Both the position numbers and the translations under genes were made by a program. A stretch of 64,000 bases of DNA from Maridesulfovibrio zosterae DSM 11974 (GTDB lineage: Bacteria; Desulfobacterota; Desulfovibrionia; Desulfovibrionales; Desulfovibrionaceae). The stretch is taken from positions 886,245 to 950,244 of the forward strand of contig NZ_KE384342.1 in the NCBI RefSeq assembly GCF_000425265.1, in the 5' to 3' direction. Position 1 is the first letter of the stretch. Every line of letters starts with the position of its first letter. The notes beneath the pieces were generated by a model. The model saw nothing but the letters and a program-made list of their open reading frames with translations. It ran no database searches and was not told the DNA's origin. This document shows positions 37,330 through 48,022 of the stretch, piece by piece.

Positions 37330-39093
37330 CTAATGGTTATCTTGGAACTGCATATTGTAAAGCTTCAAGTATAATGGAGAAGTTTCAAGCAATTCTTTAT
37401 GTGTGCCCTTGGCAACAATTTTACCACTTTCCATGACCACGATCACGTCCGCAGAAAGAACTGTTGAAAGTCTATGAGCGATAACAATGCTGGTTCTGTC
37501 TTTCATAAGATTCTCTAAGGCCAGCTGCACAATGCGTTCAGCTTCAGTATCAAGAGCACTGGTTGCTTCATCAAGAATCAACAATGGCGGATTCTTAAGC
37601 AATGCCCGTGCAATTGTAAGTCTCTGCTTCTGTCCGCCGGAAAGTCTGACACCTCTTTCTCCAACGAGAGTATCATAACCTTCAGGAAGAGACTCAATAA
37701 ATTCATGAGCAAATGCTGTCTGTGCAGCGTCTATGACTTCCTCTAAAGGAGCATTCTGGCTGACATATGAAATATTATCACGGACACTTGCGTTAAAAAG
37801 AAAAGTATCCTGCGAAACCATTCCTATATTTAACCGCAGTGACTTGAGAGAATACTCATCAACAGGCTTATCATTGATTTTAATTTCACCCTTCTGGCAC
37901 TCATAAAAACGTGGAATAAGGTTTACCAGAGTAGTCTTACCAGATCCGCTTGGACCTACAATGGCAATTTTCTGCCCCGTCACAACATCAAGATTAATAT
38001 TATCAAGAACTGGATGTTCCGAAGAAGGATATTTAAAAGTAAGATTCTTGATCTCAAGCCTCTTGAACGATTCATCTAAAGAAACATCCCCTCCTGTTTC
38101 AACTGTGATATCAGGGGAGTCTAAAATCTCAAAAACTCTTTCAGCTCCGGCAAAAGCACGCTGAATAGTAAGGTTGGATGTGTTAATTTTCTTGATAGGC
38201 TCATACAGCATTATCAAAGCTGCAATAAAAGAAAAGAATGTTCCCGGTGTAGATTTCCCTTCAATGACCTGCATACCCCCGTACCAAAGTACAAGGCCGA
38301 TACCGAGAGCTCCTACAATTTCCATGATTCTGGAAGATAGTTCGCTGTGTAAAACCTGCTTGATAGCAATATATACCAGACGACGATTCTCGTCTTCAAA
38401 TTTTCCAGCTTCAACCTTTTCATTGGAAAAAGCTTTAATAACTTTAACACCGCTGAAAGCTTCTTGAAGCTGGGCATTAATGTCAGAAATTTTAACCTGA
38501 TTTTTACGTCCCAGCTTGCGAAGTTTTCTACCGAAATAAAAGAAAGGAAAGATTGCCAGCGGCAAAACCAGAACAGCAAAAAAAGCAAGGTATGGATCAC
38601 GATAAAAAACAAGCCCGATCAGACCGATAATGGTAACCACCTCGCGAATCATCATGATAAACGAAGGTAGACTTTGCCTGATTTCAGTAACATCATTCAG
38701 AATTCTGGACATGAGCATACCGACCTGACTTTCTTCAAAAAAGTTCATAGGTAGGCAGATGATCTTTTCAAAAAGATCATTTCTAAGTCTTTCCAGAACT
38801 AAAAGTCCAGTTGTATTCATCAAGTAAGACTGCAAAAATCTGAATACACCCTTAATGAGCATGACAGCGACAAAGGCAATAGGCACTATCATCAATGCTT
38901 GGCGATCTTTATTGATAAAGATATCATCCATTGCCGGCTGAATCAGATAAGCTGTAGCCGCTGTAGCTGCGGCAACAACTCCCATAGAAACAAAAGCAAT
39001 AATAACCTTGAATTTATACGGAAGAAAATACGACAAACACCTTTTAACAAGCTGCTTGTTTTTCATGTAGCTATATTTTTCGCCTTTGGGCAA
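37330..39093 (-). CDS. msbA: Lipid A/phospholipid flippase, ABC exporter MsbA type
   Basis: 587 residues, a half-transporter. The membrane part begins near KRCLSYFLPYKFKVIIAFVS with six helices; the ATPase has Walker A GPSGSGKTTLVN, signature VRLSGGQKQRLTIARAL, Walker B LLILDEATSALD and H-loop IVIAHRLSTV. It flips lipid A core across the inner membrane. The start is TTG at 39093 (AAAAGGAGTATATC just upstream), eight codons before the first ATG; the open frame reaching 39147 lacks a ribosome site. Confidence 0.92.
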   Translation of the reverse strand: MPKGEKYSYMKNKQLVKRCLSYFLPYKFKVIIAFVSMGVVAAATAATAYLIQPAMDDIFINKDRQALMIVPIAFVAVMLIKGVFRFLQSYLMNTTGLLVLERLRNDLFEKIICLPMNFFEESQVGMLMSRILNDVTEIRQSLPSFIMMIREVVTIIGLIGLVFYRDPYLAFFAVLVLPLAIFPFFYFGRKLRKLGRKNQVKISDINAQLQEAFSGVKVIKAFSNEKVEAGKFEDENRRLVYIAIKQVLHSELSSRIMEIVGALGIGLVLWYGGMQVIEGKSTPGTFFSFIAALIMLYEPIKKINTSNLTIQRAFAGAERVFEILDSPDITVETGGDVSLDESFKRLEIKNLTFKYPSSEHPVLDNINLDVVTGQKIAIVGPSGSGKTTLVNLIPRFYECQKGEIKINDKPVDEYSLKSLRLNIGMVSQDTFLFNASVRDNISYVSQNAPLEEVIDAAQTAFAHEFIESLPEGYDTLVGERGVRLSGGQKQRLTIARALLKNPPLLILDEATSALDTEAERIVQLALENLMKDRTSIVIAHRLSTVLSADVIVVMESGKIVAKGTHKELLETSPLYLKLYNMQFQDNH

Positions 39094-39277
39094 GATATAC
39101 TCCTTTTTATGACTAAATGCCGATTGCGATATTTCCTTACTTGGCATTTGCTTTCATCGCAAGTACCGTTTTTTTGCGATTTAATTTTTTAATCGTTTAC
39201 CCATAAAAAGATAAGTTTTATCAATTTGACCGCTATATCTCCATATGGTTCAAATAATTTCAGGAGGACATAACAAA

Positions 39278-39895
39278 ATGTCAGTTAAATTAGAATGCCA
39301 AGGTCTCCCCTGTCCACAGCCGGTTATTAAGTGCAAAAATGCCATTGAATCAGATAACCCTGAACGAATTGAAGCAATTGTTGACAATGAAGCCGCAAAA
39401 GAAAACGTCTCCCGCTTTATCGCAACAAAAGGTTACACTGTCACTGTTGAGCAAAGCGATGCCCTATTTACAATAATAGGAGAAAAAAACAACTCTGAAT
39501 ATCCTGTCGAATGCGAAGAGTGTTCTATCATGACCGATGAAGAACTCTCTAAAATAAGCAGCAAAACTCTAGTCTTCCTTAACAACGAATTTATAGGTTC
39601 TGGCGATGATGAACTGGGCGCAAAACTTATGTTTAATTTTATAGCCACCCTGCCTGAGCTGGGCGAAACGCTTTGGCGAATAGTGATGGTCAACAGCGCA
39701 GTTAAACTCGCGACTGAAAACCATATCTGCCTTGAAAAACTAAAAGAACTTAAAGCAAACGGAGTATCGATCCTCGTTTGCGGAACATGTCTTGACCATT
39801 TTAATATGCTTAGTAAAAAACAAGTCGGCGAGACAACAAATATGCTCGATGTTGTTACATCACTCCAACTTGCCAGCAAAGTAATTAAAGCTTAG
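39278..39895 (+). CDS. yedF: Selenium-metabolism protein YedF (TusA + DsrE-like)
   Basis: 205 residues. The N-terminal TusA domain is VKLECQGLPCPQPVIKCKNA with the catalytic Cys in CPQPVIKC. The C-terminal DsrE-like domain includes VFLNNEFIGSGDDELGAKLM, and GVSILVCGTCLDHF near the end. This two-domain build matches the family often found with selenium-using bacteria. Its biochemical role is not established. CAGGAGGACATAACAAA precedes the ATG at 39278. Divergent from msbA. Confidence 0.88.
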   Translation: MSVKLECQGLPCPQPVIKCKNAIESDNPERIEAIVDNEAAKENVSRFIATKGYTVTVEQSDALFTIIGEKNNSEYPVECEECSIMTDEELSKISSKTLVFLNNEFIGSGDDELGAKLMFNFIATLPELGETLWRIVMVNSAVKLATENHICLEKLKELKANGVSILVCGTCLDHFNMLSKKQVGETTNMLDVVTSLQLASKVIKA

Positions 39896-39914
39896 TTAGA
39901 TAATGTCTCCAATG

Positions 39915-39956
39915 TCTGGGAAGGGAAAACTTTTGATAAAGTTTCTCCTTTCCAGA
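39915..39956. repeat. Long imperfect hairpin repeat (terminator-like)
   Basis: A 19-base stem with a few wobble pairs (TCTGGGAAGGGAAAACTTT / AAAGTTTCTCCTTTCCAGA) and a TGAT loop, just after yedF. From memory this type of intergenic hairpin is common in Desulfovibrio genomes and often acts as a terminator. Confidence 0.6.
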
Positions 39957-40125
39957 CTTTAGCTTTTAAAAAGTTATGATCATTTTACGTCTGATATCGT
40001 TCAGTAAAGCCTACATTTGGTAGGCTTATTCTTAGTGCAGCATAAATAAGTAATTATAATGATTATTAAAAGTTAAAAAAAATGATTAAAAGTGAGACAC
40101 CCTCAACTAACTACTATGAGTGAAA

Positions 40126-40875
40126 ATGACTGAAAGAAAAAGTATAAGATTAAATAAATTTATTGCCGCGGCCGGATTAGCATCAAGGCGCGGAGCTGAT
40201 GAACTTGTGCAGCAGGGAAAAGTTAAAATCAACGGCGAAGTTGCCGACTCGCCCGGCATTCAAGTTGATCCTGAAACCGATCAGGTTGAAGTAAGCGGCA
40301 AGCTTATTGAAAACGATTTAGAATCCAATGAAACATATATATTGCTGCATAAAACCATTGAAACGGTAACAACAGCAAAAGATCCCCAAGGCCGCAAGAC
40401 TGTTCTTGATTTACTTCCTCCTGAAATTGTAAAAAAACGCGTTTTTCCAGTAGGTAGACTTGATTTCTATTCTGAGGGATTACTTATGCTCACAACAGAT
40501 GGAGAACTGTGCAACCGCATGACCCATCCCAAATGGCACCTTCCTAAAGTCTATCATGTTACCATCAGAGGAAAACTTTCTGAGCGCGAAATGTCTATAA
40601 TGCATACCGGTATGTTCCTTGAAGAAGGAGAACTTCTTGCTCCTGTTGAAATAAAAAATATTTCGGTAATAGGAGAGACTGCAAAATATGAAATGATTCT
40701 GCATCAGGGACTTAACCGCCAGATAAGAAGAATGTTTAAAGAATTCAAAAAAACAATTCTGAGACTCAAAAGAGTTAAACAGGGAAGAATTGAACTGGGC
40801 GATTTAAAACCAGGAAAATGGCGTGAACTGACAGACAAAGAATTAACTACTCTGAAAAAAGATCTTAAAATGTAA
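40126..40875 (+). CDS. rluB: RsuA/RluB-family pseudouridine synthase
   Basis: 249 residues. N-terminal S4 RNA-binding domain (IRLNKFIAAAGLASRRGADE) and a catalytic domain with the Asp in VFPVGRLDFYSEGLLMLTTD, plus LNRQIRRMFKEF. It makes pseudouridine in rRNA, most likely at the RluB site of 23S rRNA, but RsuA and RluE/F relatives share this pattern. The start is ambiguous: GTG at 40120 or ATG at 40126, both with a poor ribosome site. Confidence 0.87.
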   Translation: MTERKSIRLNKFIAAAGLASRRGADELVQQGKVKINGEVADSPGIQVDPETDQVEVSGKLIENDLESNETYILLHKTIETVTTAKDPQGRKTVLDLLPPEIVKKRVFPVGRLDFYSEGLLMLTTDGELCNRMTHPKWHLPKVYHVTIRGKLSEREMSIMHTGMFLEEGELLAPVEIKNISVIGETAKYEMILHQGLNRQIRRMFKEFKKTILRLKRVKQGRIELGDLKPGKWRELTDKELTTLKKDLKM

Positions 40876-40880
40876 TAAAA

Positions 40881-40918
40881 AGGGAGACCTGACCACCAGT
40901 CAAAGTCTCCCTCTTTTT
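40881..40918 (+). terminator. Terminator after the pseudouridine synthase
   Basis: AGGGAGAC (40881-40888) with GTCTCCCT (40905-40912), then CTTTTTAT. Confidence 0.85.
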
Positions 40919-40983
40919 ATATTCAGCTCTATAATTGAACCATTTTATTTTCTGTGAAAACGGAAAAAATCATGATGCTTGAA

Positions 40984-41712
40984 TCAAATATCAACGTCAA
41001 AATATGAATTATCCCCTGCCCGTCTATAGGTAAAACATTTATCTGTAGATATTCCTAATTTTTCATGAATACCTTCAAGCCACTTTGTTCTGCCTAATGC
41101 ATGGGCCGGTACAAAAACCTGCGGGTTAACCGTTTGGACAAACTCCGGGCCTCCTGCAAGATTATCAAGACGTCTGTCAACATTTGAAAACGTAATATGC
41201 ACATTCTTCGAAGCTATCACACTGACAGCTTCTCTAAAGAAATTACGGGTAAAATTACGCTCAGCACTGCTCGCCGTATTCCAGTCCCAGCTAGCTAAAT
41301 CGCCGCCATTGTATACTTTCAGCCCCTCTTCAGTCGTGAACAAAAAAGCAACACCAAGATCGTTGGACATAAGAGTTTCGATTTGAAGGCCAGCATATTT
41401 GTACACCGTATCAGGTTCAACAATGAAAGAATTGCTGCTTTTTATATTCGGATACATTTCTTCAATATCGTCAGATATTATTGCATTAAGCGATTTGGCA
41501 CTGCTGCAAAGTTCTGCATAATCAGGCGCAAAATGATCTAAATGACTATGGCTGAAAAACGCAATTACATTGCGTCCGGCAATTGTCTTCTGTAAAGCCT
41601 CAACAGCTTTTGTCGGCCTGAATCTTTCTGCGGGAATATCAAAGACATAACAGGTATTCCCGGCATCAAGAACAAAACAATTATGAAAAATATGAGTAAT
41701 ACAGACTCTCAT
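40984..41712 (-). CDS. MBL-fold metallohydrolase
   Basis: 242 residues. Metal site AFFSHSHLDHFAPDY (HxHxDH), later NGGDLASWDW (Asp) and VFVPAHALG (last His). It is a UlaG/RomA-like or small-molecule metallo-beta-lactamase-fold enzyme; the substrate is unknown. The ATG at 41712 lies four bases after the mltA stop, with a weak ribosome site, suggesting coupled translation. No signal peptide. Confidence 0.82.
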   Translation of the reverse strand: MRVCITHIFHNCFVLDAGNTCYVFDIPAERFRPTKAVEALQKTIAGRNVIAFFSHSHLDHFAPDYAELCSSAKSLNAIISDDIEEMYPNIKSSNSFIVEPDTVYKYAGLQIETLMSNDLGVAFLFTTEEGLKVYNGGDLASWDWNTASSAERNFTRNFFREAVSVIASKNVHITFSNVDRRLDNLAGGPEFVQTVNPQVFVPAHALGRTKWLEGIHEKLGISTDKCFTYRRAGDNSYFDVDI

Positions 41713-41716
41713 AAAT

Positions 41717-42946
41717 TTATTGAGCCTGTTTTTCTTCAAGATATTTTCTGCTTACCGGAAAATATATATGTGACCATGAATTCAAATGTCCGGCAAGGAA
41801 CTCAGCATCAGGTCCTGAGCCGCAAAAAAGGTCAACACGGGTCCCTTTAATTGCTCCACCACGATCCTGTGCCATTACAATCTTGGCCATAGGTTCTTTT
41901 GTGTCAGCATCAGCAACAGGCAGACGGGTTGTAAGCATAGCCAGAGCGCCACTTGGCAGAACTTTTGTATCGGTGGCAATACTTGCCATAGGAGTAAGCG
42001 GAGCAGCCATTGAACCGAAAGGACCGTCATCATCCAGTCTGAAAAAAACATAGCTTGGATTTGTGCTTAACAACTCTTCCACCAACTGAGGATTCTGTGA
42101 CAGAAATTCTCTAATCTTCTGCATACTCATACCTTCTTTAGGAAGAAGTCCCCGCTGAATAAGGATTTTACCTAAAGAAACGTATTTCAACCCATTCTTA
42201 CCAGCATAGAGAATATGCTTTACACTACCATCTGGCAAAATAAGCCGACCTGATCCTTGAATCTGAAGAATAAACACATCGACCAAATCCTTAACCCAGG
42301 CAACTTCAAGCCCGCGCCCCTGAAGCGCACCTTTGAAATCAATCTCATCACGATCATAATAGGGAACAATAGTGTCACCATCTACACGAAAAAGTAACTT
42401 CTGACCTTTCCAGCGATGATGAAAATCCCCAAGATCAATCTTCTTTAAATCAGCAGGAACACTGTAAAGCGGATAAGGAAAACGAGGATCAGGGGTTAAA
42501 GATGCCTCCAGATAAGGTTCATAGTAACCAGTCAATAAAGTGCGGGGAGACAAAGCATACCACACGAAATTTTCTTCCAACAGCTCAGGTTCTGTATCAA
42601 GTTTTGGCAGGATATTTAGAAAGTCTTCATTTGTACGCCGCAGCATATCCCATGTAATTTCAAATTTTCCATACTTTGCAGCAATCCCATTCTCTGATTT
42701 TCGAGACAGATATTTAATGTTGTGCATGATGCCTTTTTCAAGATCCATCCACGAAAAGTCCGGTCCAGCCTGAGTATATAAACGATTTATGAGTCCCTGA
42801 ACCTCAGGAGAATCTATCTTATAATATCCGGTTGCAGGACTGATTTGAGGGCTATCACTTATTAGTGAACAACTGGAAAGAAACAAAGAAAGAAAAAGCA
42901 AAATTACAATAAAATAATTACTTAACGTACTATTTCTATATAACAT
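41717..42946 (-). CDS. mltA: Membrane-bound lytic murein transglycosylase A
   Basis: 409 residues, a lipoprotein: a hydrophobic signal and lipobox LSSC place Cys at the outer membrane. The MltA domain contains LLTGYYEPYLEASLTPDPRF and the 3D domain MAKIVMAQDRGGAIKGTRVD with the catalytic Asp (GTRVDLFCGSG). It cleaves peptidoglycan to 1,6-anhydro-muramyl products during wall recycling. The ATG is at 42946. Transcribed with the following MBL-fold gene. Confidence 0.95.
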   Translation of the reverse strand: MLYRNSTLSNYFIVILLFLSLFLSSCSLISDSPQISPATGYYKIDSPEVQGLINRLYTQAGPDFSWMDLEKGIMHNIKYLSRKSENGIAAKYGKFEITWDMLRRTNEDFLNILPKLDTEPELLEENFVWYALSPRTLLTGYYEPYLEASLTPDPRFPYPLYSVPADLKKIDLGDFHHRWKGQKLLFRVDGDTIVPYYDRDEIDFKGALQGRGLEVAWVKDLVDVFILQIQGSGRLILPDGSVKHILYAGKNGLKYVSLGKILIQRGLLPKEGMSMQKIREFLSQNPQLVEELLSTNPSYVFFRLDDDGPFGSMAAPLTPMASIATDTKVLPSGALAMLTTRLPVADADTKEPMAKIVMAQDRGGAIKGTRVDLFCGSGPDAEFLAGHLNSWSHIYFPVSRKYLEEKQAQ

Positions 42947-43094
42947 TTATACAGGCTCCGAATATGATATATTATTCTTACTGGGTAGAATTTTTTTTAA
43001 AACTGACATATTAAAAAGTACATAGTATTATATTATTGCCCGCTATCATAATGAAATATATTTTACTCAAATCATAAAACAGCAGAGACTATCT

Positions 43095-44726
43095 ATGCGC
43101 ATCCTCATCATAGCACTAAGCATGATCACAATATTCCTATCAGCAACCGAGAGTTTTGCCTCCAGATGGGATCTGGTACTTTTGACCACTTCAGGTCTTA
43201 ACGGTCAATTAATGCCCGACAAGGATGAAAATAACAAAAGCAATGCAGGCATGGTACGGACTTTCGGAGGATTTGCAAGAATTCAGTCAGTATTTAAATC
43301 ATATAGAAACAAATTTCCAAACAAAACAATTACTGTCGCAACAGGCGATGATCTCATGGGAGAATCCCTGACCAACGAACAGGGAAAAACTGTATTCGGT
43401 ACAATGAACATGATGGGCTTTGATGTCTCTACCCTTGGTAATCATGAGTTTGACCGAGGCTCTAAATTTCTGGTCAAATGTCTTGAAATAAAAGAATTCC
43501 CTACCGTTGTAAGCAATCTTGAAATAACACCAAGCAGCAGGCTCCATAAATTTATCAAGAAGGATCTGATTATTAAAAAAAATTTCCTGAAAGTAGGCTT
43601 TCTGGGGATGATTCTGCCACAATTAAATATGATATCAAATCCCGGTACTGGAATTTCTGTAACCCCTGATTTAATTAAGACAGCTCGTGACGCAGCTATA
43701 AAATTGAAACATAGCGGCAAGGTTGATATCATCGTTTTACTTAGCCATCTAAGTATTGAAGACCAAAAAAAAATACTCGAATCTGTTCCAGAAATTGACA
43801 TCATATGCGGAGGACAAAGCCACGTAGATACTCTCCCGGGACAGGAAGTCATTGCCAGAGATTCTCAAACCGCGGGACTGATGGTTCAATGCGGAAGCCA
43901 TGGGCGATTTGTCGGCGTACTAAAATTAAAAATAGTCGAAGGTATGATAGATAAACACGAATGGACAATGATTCCAATTGCCGACCAAACTGAAGCTGAT
44001 AAAAAAATAGAAACATATATCAACTCACATGCAGTAAAATCAGAAATCTCTAAGCCCCTTGCAACAACCCCGATAATTCTGGATTCCAGAGCAAGCTTTA
44101 TACGTACACAGGAAGCCCCTGTAGGAAAACTAATAAGTTCAATAATGCGTGACAAGTTTAAAACCGACATTGCATTTCAAAATAGTGGAGGGATACGCGG
44201 CAATAAAATAATAGCTAAAGGGGCTATCAGCGGAAAAGATATAACAACCATGTTTCCCTTCGGCAATACAATCACAATTTTAAAAGTAAAAGGTTCAACG
44301 ATTAAGCAAATACTTGAAAGATCGGTTCATAAGCTCCCAGATCCTTTAGGAACTTTTTTACAGACAACAGGTCTTAGATATGTGCTCGATTTAAATGGGA
44401 CTGCTCAGGAATTGGAAATTAACAGTATAGGGAAAGCAATACGAATTAAGAGACCAGGAAACCGCATTTCAAAGATTGAAATAATGGGCAAGGATGGTTC
44501 CTTTTACCCACTGAAACCTGAACATAAATATTCAATAACCACCAACTCCTTCCTTGCCAAAGGCGGTGACGGTTATTTGATGCTTGGCAAAGTCGCAGGC
44601 AAAGTTGAAACATTTATTAAAGTACGGGACGTAATTAAATTTGGATTAATGGACATGAAAACTGTAAAAATTGATTTGAGTCCTTCTATTTTACAAAAAA
44701 GCGGGCAGCCATTTTTCAAAAACTAA
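43095..44726 (+). CDS. Periplasmic 5'-nucleotidase-like protein with altered metal site
   Basis: 543 residues with signal peptide MRILIIALSMITIFLSATES. The metallophosphatase domain and the C-terminal 5'-nucleotidase domain (IAFQNSGGIRG, TMFPFGNTI, TTNSFLAKGGDGY) are both present. Of the metal motifs, GD (84-85), GNHEFD (115-120) and LSHLS remain. The usual TNDxHG is TSGLNG (32-37), with both ligands changed, and GGHxH is GGQSH. It may bind metal differently, or have lost catalysis. Monocistronic; ends at a bidirectional terminator. Confidence 0.83.
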   Translation: MRILIIALSMITIFLSATESFASRWDLVLLTTSGLNGQLMPDKDENNKSNAGMVRTFGGFARIQSVFKSYRNKFPNKTITVATGDDLMGESLTNEQGKTVFGTMNMMGFDVSTLGNHEFDRGSKFLVKCLEIKEFPTVVSNLEITPSSRLHKFIKKDLIIKKNFLKVGFLGMILPQLNMISNPGTGISVTPDLIKTARDAAIKLKHSGKVDIIVLLSHLSIEDQKKILESVPEIDIICGGQSHVDTLPGQEVIARDSQTAGLMVQCGSHGRFVGVLKLKIVEGMIDKHEWTMIPIADQTEADKKIETYINSHAVKSEISKPLATTPIILDSRASFIRTQEAPVGKLISSIMRDKFKTDIAFQNSGGIRGNKIIAKGAISGKDITTMFPFGNTITILKVKGSTIKQILERSVHKLPDPLGTFLQTTGLRYVLDLNGTAQELEINSIGKAIRIKRPGNRISKIEIMGKDGSFYPLKPEHKYSITTNSFLAKGGDGYLMLGKVAGKVETFIKVRDVIKFGLMDMKTVKIDLSPSILQKSGQPFFKN

Positions 44727-44743
44727 CGTCATTATATACGCTA

Positions 44744-44785
44744 AAAAAAATCAGGCTTAAATATCTATTTAAGCCTGATTTCTAA
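44744..44785. terminator. Bidirectional terminator
   Basis: AAATCAGGCTTAAAT with TTTAAGCCTGATTT (44748-44762, 44768-44781) and T/A runs, between converging genes. Confidence 0.88.
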
Positions 44786-44802
44786 AAAATTTATTGATCA
44801 CT

Positions 44803-45897
44803 TTACTTTTTATCTTCCAAAACATCTTTAAATTCTTGTCCGTATATATGCAGCATAACCATTAAAAAGCTCAAAATAAGAGGGCCATAAAGTATACCGA
44901 TAGGCCCGAAAGAACTCAGCCCGCCCAAAATAGCCAAAAAAACATATACAGTTGAAACTCTTGCTGACTCCCTCACAATTATAGGACGAAGCACGGTATC
45001 AATACCAGTAACCAGAATACCACACCATAGCAGAAGAAAAACAGCCAGTTTCATCTTACCAACTATAAGTAAGTAAATAATAGCCGGTATCCAGATAATT
45101 CCAGTTCCAAGAACAGGAATCAGAGATGTGAAGCCCATCATGGTTCCCCAGAATATTGCAGGAATACCTGCAATAGCCAAACCTATTCCACCAACAATGC
45201 CCTGTAATACCGCAATAAAGAAACTTCCGAAAAGAACTGATTTAGAAACTTTACGTAAACTTGAAATTATAAATTCTTCCTGCTCAACTTTTAGAGGCGA
45301 AAGAGCACTTATTTTCGCAAAAAAATGATCACCGTCTTTAAGAAAAGTAAAAACAAGAAAAATCATAATAAAAAAATGAGCAACCATACTCGCCATGTTT
45401 CCGGCAAGCCATGTTCCAGATGTAAGCATAGACTGTCCAAATGTCCGAGATATTTCCAAAATTTTGGTTTGTATATCACGGGAATTAACCTCAATAAACG
45501 GAAAATGCTCTTCAAACCACTTAATATAGGAATTGTAATGCTCAGTATTGAGCAATGTAGAGAAATCAGTGCTTCGTATCCAATCATTAATGGCAGATAC
45601 AGAATGGATTCCCTGCCCGATAAGTCCTAAGAAAAAAACAACCGCAGGAATAATTATAGCAAAAACAATAATACAAACAGTCAAAGAGGCTGCCAGACCC
45701 CTGCGATTTCCTAAGCGGTTGCTGATTTTACTGGTCAAAGGATAAAAAATGACAGTCAGCACCATAGAAAAAATTATAGTGTTCAGAAAAGGCTTGGCAA
45801 CTGAATATCCTAACGCAACAGCTGCGATGAATAATAGAACCAGAAAAAGTGTATAAATTTTTGGAGACTTGATAATCTCATTATCTGGAGGAGTCAT
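44803..45897 (-). CDS. AI-2E/PerM-family membrane transporter
   Basis: 364 residues with about eight membrane helices: paired N-terminal helices (IYTLFLVLLFIAAVALGYSV and FLNTIIFSMVLTVIFYPLTS), a long soluble segment and a C-terminal helical bundle containing GGIGLAIAGIPAIFWGTMMG and GPIGILYGPLILSF. The family is named for AI-2 export, but members also move other solutes, so the substrate is open. ATG at 45897 with a weak ribosome site. Confidence 0.88.
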   Translation of the reverse strand: MTPPDNEIIKSPKIYTLFLVLLFIAAVALGYSVAKPFLNTIIFSMVLTVIFYPLTSKISNRLGNRRGLAASLTVCIIVFAIIIPAVVFFLGLIGQGIHSVSAINDWIRSTDFSTLLNTEHYNSYIKWFEEHFPFIEVNSRDIQTKILEISRTFGQSMLTSGTWLAGNMASMVAHFFIMIFLVFTFLKDGDHFFAKISALSPLKVEQEEFIISSLRKVSKSVLFGSFFIAVLQGIVGGIGLAIAGIPAIFWGTMMGFTSLIPVLGTGIIWIPAIIYLLIVGKMKLAVFLLLWCGILVTGIDTVLRPIIVRESARVSTVYVFLAILGGLSSFGPIGILYGPLILSFLMVMLHIYGQEFKDVLEDKK

Positions 45898-45971
45898 ATA
45901 CCGATCCGTTAATCGTGTTGATATAAATTGGAGTTATTTTTTTCAGATAATGAGCACTGGCACAATTAAAA

Positions 45972-47927
45972 TCAGGATGATCTGAAAATATAATCAGCCA
46001 TTGCTGTTAATGTATTATCCGCTTCACTTCTTAAACTTGAGACTAAAACTTCAACTTTGGAGATATTTTCATTTTTTAGATATCTTTCTATCTCATCGGC
46101 CAGGGAACTTATTTTATACGCACCAACATCAAGAGCAAGCCCTCTTAAAAGTATAATTTCATTATGTAACCCGTTCAAATCACATTTATTGGCATATGAC
46201 TCTACTTCTCGAATATGCTTGGGAACAAGTTCAATAAAATGAACATAAATATCACGAACAAGGGAATCATTGCCATCCATCCGGGCAATAGTACCACGAA
46301 AGTCCAGACAAGAAGACCCATCAAAGACTTCAACATGATTATCTTTAATTATATTCTTGCGGTTATCCCCTTTCATAACAGCCACCATTGCCTCCATAAG
46401 GCTAGATGAACTAAATGGTTTTGAGAGATACCCATTCATTCCCACTTCAAGACACCGCTCCCTATCGCCTTTCATGGCATGCGCTGTAAGAGCCAATATA
46501 GGAGTAGATGGATCGATGTTCTCAATATGTCCGGAACGGATCAAACGAGTTGCCTCAAGCCCGTCCATCACCGGCATCTGAACATCCATAATAACCAGAT
46601 CACAAGGTCTTTCCTGTATGGCATCAATAGCATCTCTACCATTTTCTACCATTTCAAGTTCACAATTTGCATTTTCCAGAAAAGCAGAAACCACCCTGCG
46701 TGTGATAATATTATCATCAGCAAGAATTACCCGTTTCATATTCTTAAAGACCCGACACTCATGAACAAGAAGACCGTTATCATCCGCATTCTCGCGCTGA
46801 ACCTGCTTGAAAACGGCTGTAAACATAAAGCTACTGCCATTTGCCGGAATTGTTTCAAGCCACATAGACCCTTTAAGCATGTTAACAAGACTATAAGAAA
46901 TTGTCAGTCCAAGACCTATCCCGCCATGCTTTCGGGTCATATAATCTTCAAGCTGTGTGAAACTTTCAAAAATACAATCTGCTTTATCACGTGAAATACC
47001 AAGACCGGTATCGCTGACGATAAAAAGAAGTCTGGTACAACCTTCAGGGTATGGATCAGATTCAAAATCATCCAGCATTACCTCAACTATAATTCCACCC
47101 TCATCTGTATATTTTATAGCATTACTGACCAGGTTATTGAGAACTTGCGTAAGTCTGCCGGAATCGCCCTGCAATTCACTGGAAATATCTGGATGAACAC
47201 AGCATTCAAGATGTAAACCTTTCTTTATAGCCAGCGTGTTATGAGTACTCATAACCATACCAATTATCTGACGTACATTAAAACGACCTTCTCTTAACTC
47301 AAGAATACGGCGCTCAATTTTAGAATAGTCAAGCAGGTCATTTAAAACACGCAGCAATGAATTGGCTGAACCTTTAATCAGTTCAACGTACTCCAGTTGT
47401 TCAGTATTAAGTTCGGTACCAAGCAATATTTCGCTAAGCCCCAGAATTCCGTTCATAGGAGTTCGAAGTTCATGGCTTATAGTTGCAAGAAAAGAACTTT
47501 TCGCTTCGTTAGCAGCTTCTGCATCATGTACAGCCTGCCTGAATTCCTGCTCCATACCGTGTTTATATAGAGCGATTTCAATAGCAGAGCGCAAATCACG
47601 CTCTTCAAAAGGCTTTAAAAGATAACCGAAAGGTCCGGATAATTTTGCTCTGTTAAGAGTCTGATCGTCTGAGTAGGCTGTAAGAAATATGACTGGTATA
47701 TCATAAGATTTGATAATAAAATTTGCAGCTTCAACCCCGTCCATTTTACCACGGAGTTTAATATCCATGAGAACCAGATCAGGTTTTAACTCAGCTGCTT
47801 TTTCAATGGCTTCAGCACCGGATACAGCATCACCTACTATCGTATAGCCAAGACGCCTGAGAGTCGCTTGAATATCTAGATTTACAATCAGCTCATCATC
47901 AACGACCAGTATCCGCTTCCCTTCCAT
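45972..47927 (-). CDS. Hybrid sensor kinase: receiver - HisKA - HATPase - receiver - Hpt
   Basis: About 651 residues, no membrane segment. Order: receiver 1 ([20 protein letters not shown], phospho-Asp in [10 protein letters not shown]), HisKA with His in [20 protein letters not shown], HATPase ([29 protein letters not shown]), receiver 2 ([20 protein letters not shown], Asp in [13 protein letters not shown]) and a C-terminal Hpt-like region ([18 protein letters not shown]), whose canonical phospho-His is not evident: [16 protein letters not shown] is in the usual position, where other proteins have HxLKG. The ATG at 47927 follows GTGGAGTTGTTG. Probably an orphan phosphorelay. Confidence 0.87.
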   Translation of the reverse strand: MEGKRILVVDDELIVNLDIQATLRRLGYTIVGDAVSGAEAIEKAAELKPDLVLMDIKLRGKMDGVEAANFIIKSYDIPVIFLTAYSDDQTLNRAKLSGPFGYLLKPFEERDLRSAIEIALYKHGMEQEFRQAVHDAEAANEAKSSFLATISHELRTPMNGILGLSEILLGTELNTEQLEYVELIKGSANSLLRVLNDLLDYSKIERRILELREGRFNVRQIIGMVMSTHNTLAIKKGLHLECCVHPDISSELQGDSGRLTQVLNNLVSNAIKYTDEGGIIVEVMLDDFESDPYPEGCTRLLFIVSDTGLGISRDKADCIFESFTQLEDYMTRKHGGIGLGLTISYSLVNMLKGSMWLETIPANGSSFMFTAVFKQVQRENADDNGLLVHECRVFKNMKRVILADDNIITRRVVSAFLENANCELEMVENGRDAIDAIQERPCDLVIMDVQMPVMDGLEATRLIRSGHIENIDPSTPILALTAHAMKGDRERCLEVGMNGYLSKPFSSSSLMEAMVAVMKGDNRKNIIKDNHVEVFDGSSCLDFRGTIARMDGNDSLVRDIYVHFIELVPKHIREVESYANKCDLNGLHNEIILLRGLALDVGAYKISSLADEIERYLKNENISKVEVLVSSLRSEADNTLTAMADYIFRSS

Positions 47928-48022
47928 CAACAACTCCACATTACTATAAAATTAAATTTGATGTTTCGATGATATAATAGATATTCCAAGAAAAGCAAAG
48001 ATCTTCTGAGAGTTAGAAATAA

